The translations under genes and the position numbers were made by a program. Positions 7,104 to 9,822 of a stretch of DNA of 9,822 nt are shown here, one piece after another (position 1 is the stretch's first letter; each line of letters begins with the position of its first letter). Below the pieces are notes generated by a model. It was given only the letters and a program-made list of their open reading frames with translations, had not been told where the DNA came from and made no database searches. Location of the stretch: NCBI GenBank assembly GCA_003233255.1, contig QILH01000183.1:1-9822 (forward strand). Direction: 5' to 3'. The stretch is from Gammaproteobacteria bacterium (GTDB taxonomy: Bacteria > Pseudomonadota > Gammaproteobacteria > UBA6429 > Thiohalophilaceae).

Positions 7104-7392
7104 TTATTTCCGGTTCGGCGCCACTCGGAAATTTTCCATCTTCTCCAGGGGTAATTTTAATTGATCTGGTGAGCTACAGGGATGTGATACCTCTACGGAT
7201 TGAATCCCGTTGACCTTGACATGAAAACAGAAATCCTGTTGGCCGGTATCGTCTGCTATTTCGTCGTCTTGTTGATCCTGCTTGTTGTGTTGTACGTTTC
7301 CAGATGAAGCCGCAGTGTCCAGTGCCTTCATCGTCAAGCGTCATAATTAACCCGAGATCGGTTGAAGAAAACAATCGGGGAATTTCATTCAT
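7104..7392 (-). pseudogene. Possible remnant, two overlapping short frames
   Basis: Two minus-strand frames overlap here. One (7392 to 7174) begins M-N-E-I-P-R-L-F-S-S and passes through L-D-D-E-G-T-G-H-C-G-F-I-W-K-R. The other (7337 to 7104) is acidic and polar (K-Q-D-Q-Q-D-D-E-I-A-D-D-T-G) and then strand-like (F-C-F-H-V-K-V-N-G-I-Q-S-V-E-V). Neither has a good ribosome site, and a frameshift could join the first half of one to the second half of the other. They lie between the vgrG relic and the stop-broken frame on the same strand, so they could be part of the same dead module. No family is recognised, and chance open frames are possible. Confidence 0.25.
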
Positions 7393-7406
7393 GCAACACT
7401 AATGTT

Positions 7407-7484
7407 GTCATTCTGACCTTTGCCTGGCGAAGAATTTTTTCTGGTTGCGGTAGGCACAAGATCCTTCACTGCGTTCAGGATGAC
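7407..7484. repeat. Dispersed GTCAT...ATGAC inverted repeat (REP-like)
   Basis: The element starts GTCATTCTGA (7407-7416) and ends TCAGGATGAC (7475-7484), imperfect inverted ends of a type found in many copies in proteobacterial genomes, with the inner motifs GGCGAAGAAT and AGATCCTTCACTGCG. Pairing of the arms is imperfect. Recognition is by resemblance to such repeats; copy number in this genome cannot be seen from one window. Confidence 0.55.
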
Positions 7485-7511
7485 GCCCGTGGGAGGAGTG
7501 TTCCACATGCC

Positions 7512-7572
7512 TTGAACCGCTGCCACGTTTCATGCAGTCACTGCTTTGAACCGCTGCCACGTTTCATGCAGT
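7512..7572. repeat. Two exact 27-base direct repeats, 34-base period
   Basis: Bases 7512-7538 and 7546-7572 are identical over 27 bases (each begins TTGAACCGCTGCC and ends CATGCAGT), with a seven-base spacer. Both copies lie between the dispersed repeat and the next tandem array. Confidence 0.85.
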
Positions 7573-7637
7573 ATTTCCTACGCTTCGCTACGGTCATTTC
7601 CTACGCTTCGCTACAGTCATCTCTACCCTGCGCTCCG
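7571..7637. repeat. Three tandem units of 22-23 bases
   Basis: Units are 7571-7592, 7593-7615 and 7616-7637. The first two share the core ATTTCCTACGCTTCGCTAC exactly; the third is diverged (TCTCTACCCTGCGCTCC). Each of the last two opens with GTCAT, like the dispersed repeat at 7407, so the array seems to belong to the same repeat type. It ends near GGATGATCG. Confidence 0.8.
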
Positions 7638-8206
7638 GTTAGGATGATCGTAGCCGAGGCCGTCAAATGCCCCGTCGGTTTTATTTGCCTGTAAGGTATA
7701 CGGTTTGACGGGATAGGCATGTGATAAATTAAAACGCAACGGGTTTTGATTTAAACCAGTGCGTTCGCAAGTAAGCTTAATTAAATCATGGATACTGTGT
7801 CCTGAAATAATTCAGCGGTCAGCTGGTATTTTAATCATGACCAAATTGGATTCAAAAGTCAGCTCGATGGTCGAACGTAATTCATCTTCCCTTTCTGATT
7901 TGTTAATTTTTGTTACAACCATGATTACAGTACGGGCAATGCCATCCTGGCCATAAAACGGCAATTTGGTGATTGCACCAATGTAAGAACTTAATGGCGA
8001 ATACTTATTGGCTAATAAAGTAACAATGAAATGAAATCCATTTACACACGTTCAGTACTCTGCATAGATAAAACCTGATGGGGTGAATCATTAACGTCGA
8101 TCGTGTTTTTGGCTTTATTTGCCGGGAATTTTGCTATTTCTTGTGCGCTTGGCGTGGTTTTCCTTCCTCTCGTCGGTAATGCGTTGTAGTAACAAATTGT
8201 TTTATG
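7623..8206 (-). pseudogene. vgrG: Decayed vgrG (T6SS spike), N-terminal part
   Basis: Two minus-strand frames together read as the gp27-like N-terminal part of VgrG. Frame 1 (8206 to the TAA at 8042) gives S-P-H-Q-V-L-S-M-Q-S-T-E-R-V. Frame 2 (8051 to 7623) continues N-G-F-H-F-I-V-T-L-L, then Y-I-G-A-I-T-K-L and R-T-V-I-M-V-V-T-K-I, as VgrG does with its E-x-v-x-x-F-x-F-x-V-x-L-L, liG and GiVt segments. Removing one GT from the GTGTGT run at 8043-8048 rejoins the frames as E-R-V-N-G. After an in-frame TGA (7812-7814) frame 2 resumes as S-G-H-S-I-H-D-L-I-K, E-R-T-G-L and A-Y-P-V-K-P-Y-T-L-Q with T-D next, matching VgrG's IFQ-k-S-v-p-d-I-I, e-x-G-L and Y-P-v-R-e-Y-x-v-Q-Y-x-E-S-D. The OB-fold and needle parts of VgrG are missing; repeats follow. 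There is no plausible start codon. VgrG tips the Hcp tube of T6SS. Family by motif reading, not search. Confidence 0.6.
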
Positions 8207-8632
8207 TCATAACCCTTGTGTAACGGTTAAACGTTAAATACTCTGACTGGTTTTTTATTTTTGTTGTGTATGACTAACCTTAGTTTATTTGCAGTTGCAG
8301 TGTTTATGAAACGATCAATAAATCCTGTAACAATCTGTAAAAAAACCTGACTTGTATTGTTGTCATGGTTAGTGGATTATCTGGGTTAAGGAAATGCGAT
8401 AAAAATAAAAGTGTGAACCAGTTCAATATTTACGAAAAGGTTACACACAAGGTAACAAAGCTTTGCTAATTTTATTTAAGATTACTTCTATAAAATTACT
8501 TAATAAAGCAAGCTAAAGAAAAACCGAATGGGCCTTGACGGGGCATTCAATTGTACAATAGACACCGAGCGTCACGGAAACGTGGATACAAAAGAGGCGT
8601 TCAGGACAATGGGGTTTTGGGAATAGAATTGT
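8207..8632. promoter_or_regulatory. Spacer between vgrG relic and T6SS operon
   Basis: There is no coding frame. It is A+T-rich and holds several small dyads: CCTTGTGTAAC (8214-8224) facing GTTACACACAAGG (8440-8452); TGAAC-CA-GTTCA (8414-8425); GTTAC-N7-GTAAC (8440-8456); and the perfect palindrome ATTGTACAAT (8550-8559), which contains a TACAAT that could serve as a -10. A TTGACG at 8535-8540 is only 13 bases before it. The T6SS promoter is expected here; operators are candidates only. Confidence 0.45.
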
Positions 8633-9217
8633 ATGGATAATTCGACAGGTAAAGTGACTAATTTTGTTAGTCCATCTCAAGGACGGGGGAAAGGCGATGA
8701 ACGCCGCGAGCGCAAGCTTGCATTTACTCGCTCATTAGTGCATGGGATTGCACGCTTAATCGAAGGTCAACGTCAGTTTGCCGATGAATTCGGTCTCTCG
8801 CACAGCCGAGTGTTCCCACACAGTTTTGAGGCCCTGGAAGGCCAGACTCCGACTCAACTTGCTATTTCATTATTTTCCGCCGACTGGAAATCCATTACCG
8901 ATTTAGAAAACATGTTTCAGGACATGATCATGCATCAGGTCGCACTGTTTAGTGCGCTCGACGGCATTGCCAGGGAAACGCTCAATCAAATGGGCGATGA
9001 AGGTTTGAGTGACGGTCGGTCAAAAGTAAATGACGCACGTTCCTGGCGGTTACATAAAGAACGATTACAGGAGCTGCTTGAAAACGATACCCTACGGTTT
9101 GATTCAGTTATTGCTCCGGGTTTTGTCGATAACTATGTCAAAACGCGTGAGCGACGCCATAAGTCAGATCGAAAAGCCAAACGCAGCAAAAAATTGAAGA
9201 GCGGAAAAGTGGCATGA
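8633..9217 (+). CDS. T6SS TagH/VasC-type C-terminal domain protein lacking FHA domain
   Basis: Encodes 194 residues from ATG 8633; an in-frame TAG at 8624-8626 blocks any longer start. The body matches the C-terminal domain of T6SS FHA proteins (TagH, VasC, ImpI type): a helix R33-S-L-V-H-G-I-A-R-L-I-E-G-Q-R with Q-F-A-D-E-F-G following (48-54), a middle T-P-T-Q-L-A-I-S-L-F segment (72-81), then F-Q-D-M-I-M-H-Q-V-A-L-F-S-A-L (95-109), the position where the family has its H-Q-x-A-L helix, and a final L-L-E-N-D-T-L-R-F-D to N-Y segment (148-168). The usual N-terminal FHA (phosphothreonine-binding) domain is absent; only about 30 charged residues precede the match. The tail (172-192) is very rich in Lys and Arg. 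It overlaps tssJ by four bases and leads the operon. In family members FHA proteins take part in post-translational control of T6SS assembly; how a form without FHA acts is unknown. Confidence 0.72.
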   Translation: MDNSTGKVTNFVSPSQGRGKGDERRERKLAFTRSLVHGIARLIEGQRQFADEFGLSHSRVFPHSFEALEGQTPTQLAISLFSADWKSITDLENMFQDMIMHQVALFSALDGIARETLNQMGDEGLSDGRSKVNDARSWRLHKERLQELLENDTLRFDSVIAPGFVDNYVKTRERRHKSDRKAKRSKKLKSGKVA

Positions 9218-9681
9218 AACGATTGATAAATACAATCGTACTTGCCGCGACCCTGTCATTCATGGCCGCATGCGGTGGCCCAATGGTGAACATCGGCTTG
9301 CATTCAAACGAATCTTTAAATCCAGATCGTAAAGGCGATCCACTGCCGGTGGTGATTCGCGTGTATCAGCTTAATGATAAAGGTGCATTTCAAAGTGCGA
9401 CCTTTAATCAGATCTGGAAAAACGACGAAAGTATTTTAGGTAAAACACTGCTTTCACGTAACGAATTAATCTTAAACCCAAGCTCAAAAGGTGAAGTAGA
9501 AGTAGATCGCCATACCGAGGCGAAATATCTGGCGATTGTCGCCATTTTTCGAAATCCGATTGAACGCAAGTGGCGTGCGCTGGAAGATATCTCGGCGGGC
9601 TGGGTAGCAAAGAAACTGGATCTGTCAGAAAGCATTGACGTTAGCCTGGTAGGAAATACGTTACGCATAACTGAACGATAA
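9214..9681 (+). CDS. tssJ: T6SS outer-membrane lipoprotein TssJ
   Basis: Encodes 155 residues. The start overlaps the upstream stop as ATGA (9214-9217), which implies translational coupling. The signal peptide is K2-R3 plus hydrophobic I5-A19 with lipobox F-M-A-A-C20, so the mature protein is anchored through C20. The body has the TssJ pattern: S-L-N-P-D near 35-39, P-V-V-I-R-V-Y-Q-L (45-53), F-Q-S-A-T-F-N-Q-I-W (59-68), a D-E-S-I-L-G segment, L-I-L-N-P-S (85-90), Y-L-A-I-V-A-I-F-R (105-113) and W119-R. TssJ is a beta-sandwich lipoprotein of the outer membrane that binds TssM and starts membrane-complex assembly. The order TagH-like, TssJ, TssK is that of the Vibrio cholerae cluster. Confidence 0.93.
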   Translation: MKRLINTIVLAATLSFMAACGGPMVNIGLHSNESLNPDRKGDPLPVVIRVYQLNDKGAFQSATFNQIWKNDESILGKTLLSRNELILNPSSKGEVEVDRHTEAKYLAIVAIFRNPIERKWRALEDISAGWVAKKLDLSESIDVSLVGNTLRITER

Positions 9682-9719
9682 ACAATTTATCGACATCACA
9701 TCGTGGGGGAGACGCGAGA

Positions 9720-9822
9720 ATGAAGTCATTGAGAAAAGTGATCTGGGCAGAGGGCATGTTCCTCGGCCAGCAGCATTTTCAGCTGTGGGATCAATACTAT
9801 GAGTCTTATCAAAATCTACAAG
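9720..9822 (+). CDS. tssK: T6SS baseplate protein TssK, N-terminal fragment
   Basis: The gene starts at ATG 9720 and runs off the right edge after 34 codons. The fragment reads V-I-W-A-E-G-M-F-L-G-Q-Q-H-F-Q at residues 7-21, the conserved N-terminus of TssK, then L-W-D-Q-Y-Y-E-S-Y. TssK is a trimeric baseplate subunit that links the baseplate to the TssJLM membrane complex. It lies 38 bases after tssJ, with a GGGGGAG run about ten bases before the start, and is probably in the same operon. Confidence 0.93.
   Translation, partial: MKSLRKVIWAEGMFLGQQHFQLWDQYYESYQNLQ

Noticed and set aside
7512..7637. CRISPR-like array
   Set aside because: Only two 27-base copies with a seven-base spacer and a head-to-tail tandem triple without unique spacers; no cas genes.
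7362..7694. Plus-strand open frame of 110 codons
   Set aside because: Nearly all of it is made of the dispersed, direct and tandem repeats at 7407-7637, so it is a repeat-driven open frame and not a gene.
7759..7956. Plus-strand open frame of 65 codons
   Set aside because: It is antisense to the vgrG relic, which explains the sequence far better.
8530..8547. Sigma-54-like GG-N10-GC spacing before the T6SS operon
   Set aside because: The spacing fits, but the flanking consensus bases are mostly absent: the element reads GGGCCT where TGGCAC is expected and GGGCAT where TTGCAT is expected. It is too weak to call.

Overview
The window looks like chromosomal DNA from a gammaproteobacterium. The signs are a type VI secretion (T6SS) gene order of the Vibrio kind (TagH-like, TssJ, TssK), a PDC-sensor protein of a type known mainly from proteobacteria, Sec and lipoprotein signals of Gram-negative style, moderate GC in genes and very A+T-rich spacers. 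The species cannot be named from the sequence. Family assignments were made by reading motifs and recalling families; no database search was run.

Left part (1-2341), all minus strand: a gene cut by the left edge for an exported protein with two DUF2059-like motifs (1-879), a PDC/Cache sensor protein without an output domain (932-1930), and a small coding-like stretch that is frameshifted or lacks a start (2161-2341). Middle part, plus strand: a 196-residue protein that starts at TTG and carries a COQ4-like metal motif (2630-3220); a large exported UshA/SoxB-superfamily metallophosphoesterase with carboxylates in place of two metal-ligand histidines (3585-6143), with a strong ribosome site, a long leader and a clear intrinsic terminator; and an unrecognised lipoprotein (6280-6795).

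From 6796 to 8632 there is no intact gene. Read on the minus strand, it holds the wreck of a T6SS spike module: the N-terminal part of a vgrG broken by a GT-dinucleotide frameshift and a stop (7623-8206), a nest of dispersed and tandem repeats (7407-7637), and coding-like remnants with stops (6767-7392). From 8633 rightward on the plus strand an apparently intact T6SS operon begins: a TagH/VasC-type C-terminal domain with no FHA domain, overlapped by tssJ, then tssK running off the right edge. The T6SS proteins would build the membrane complex and baseplate. The dead vgrG faces away from them across a 426-base spacer that contains paired inverted motifs.

The most interesting items are the decayed vgrG module beside a living T6SS operon, the FHA-less TagH, the remodelled metal site of the large phosphoesterase, and the COQ4-like protein.
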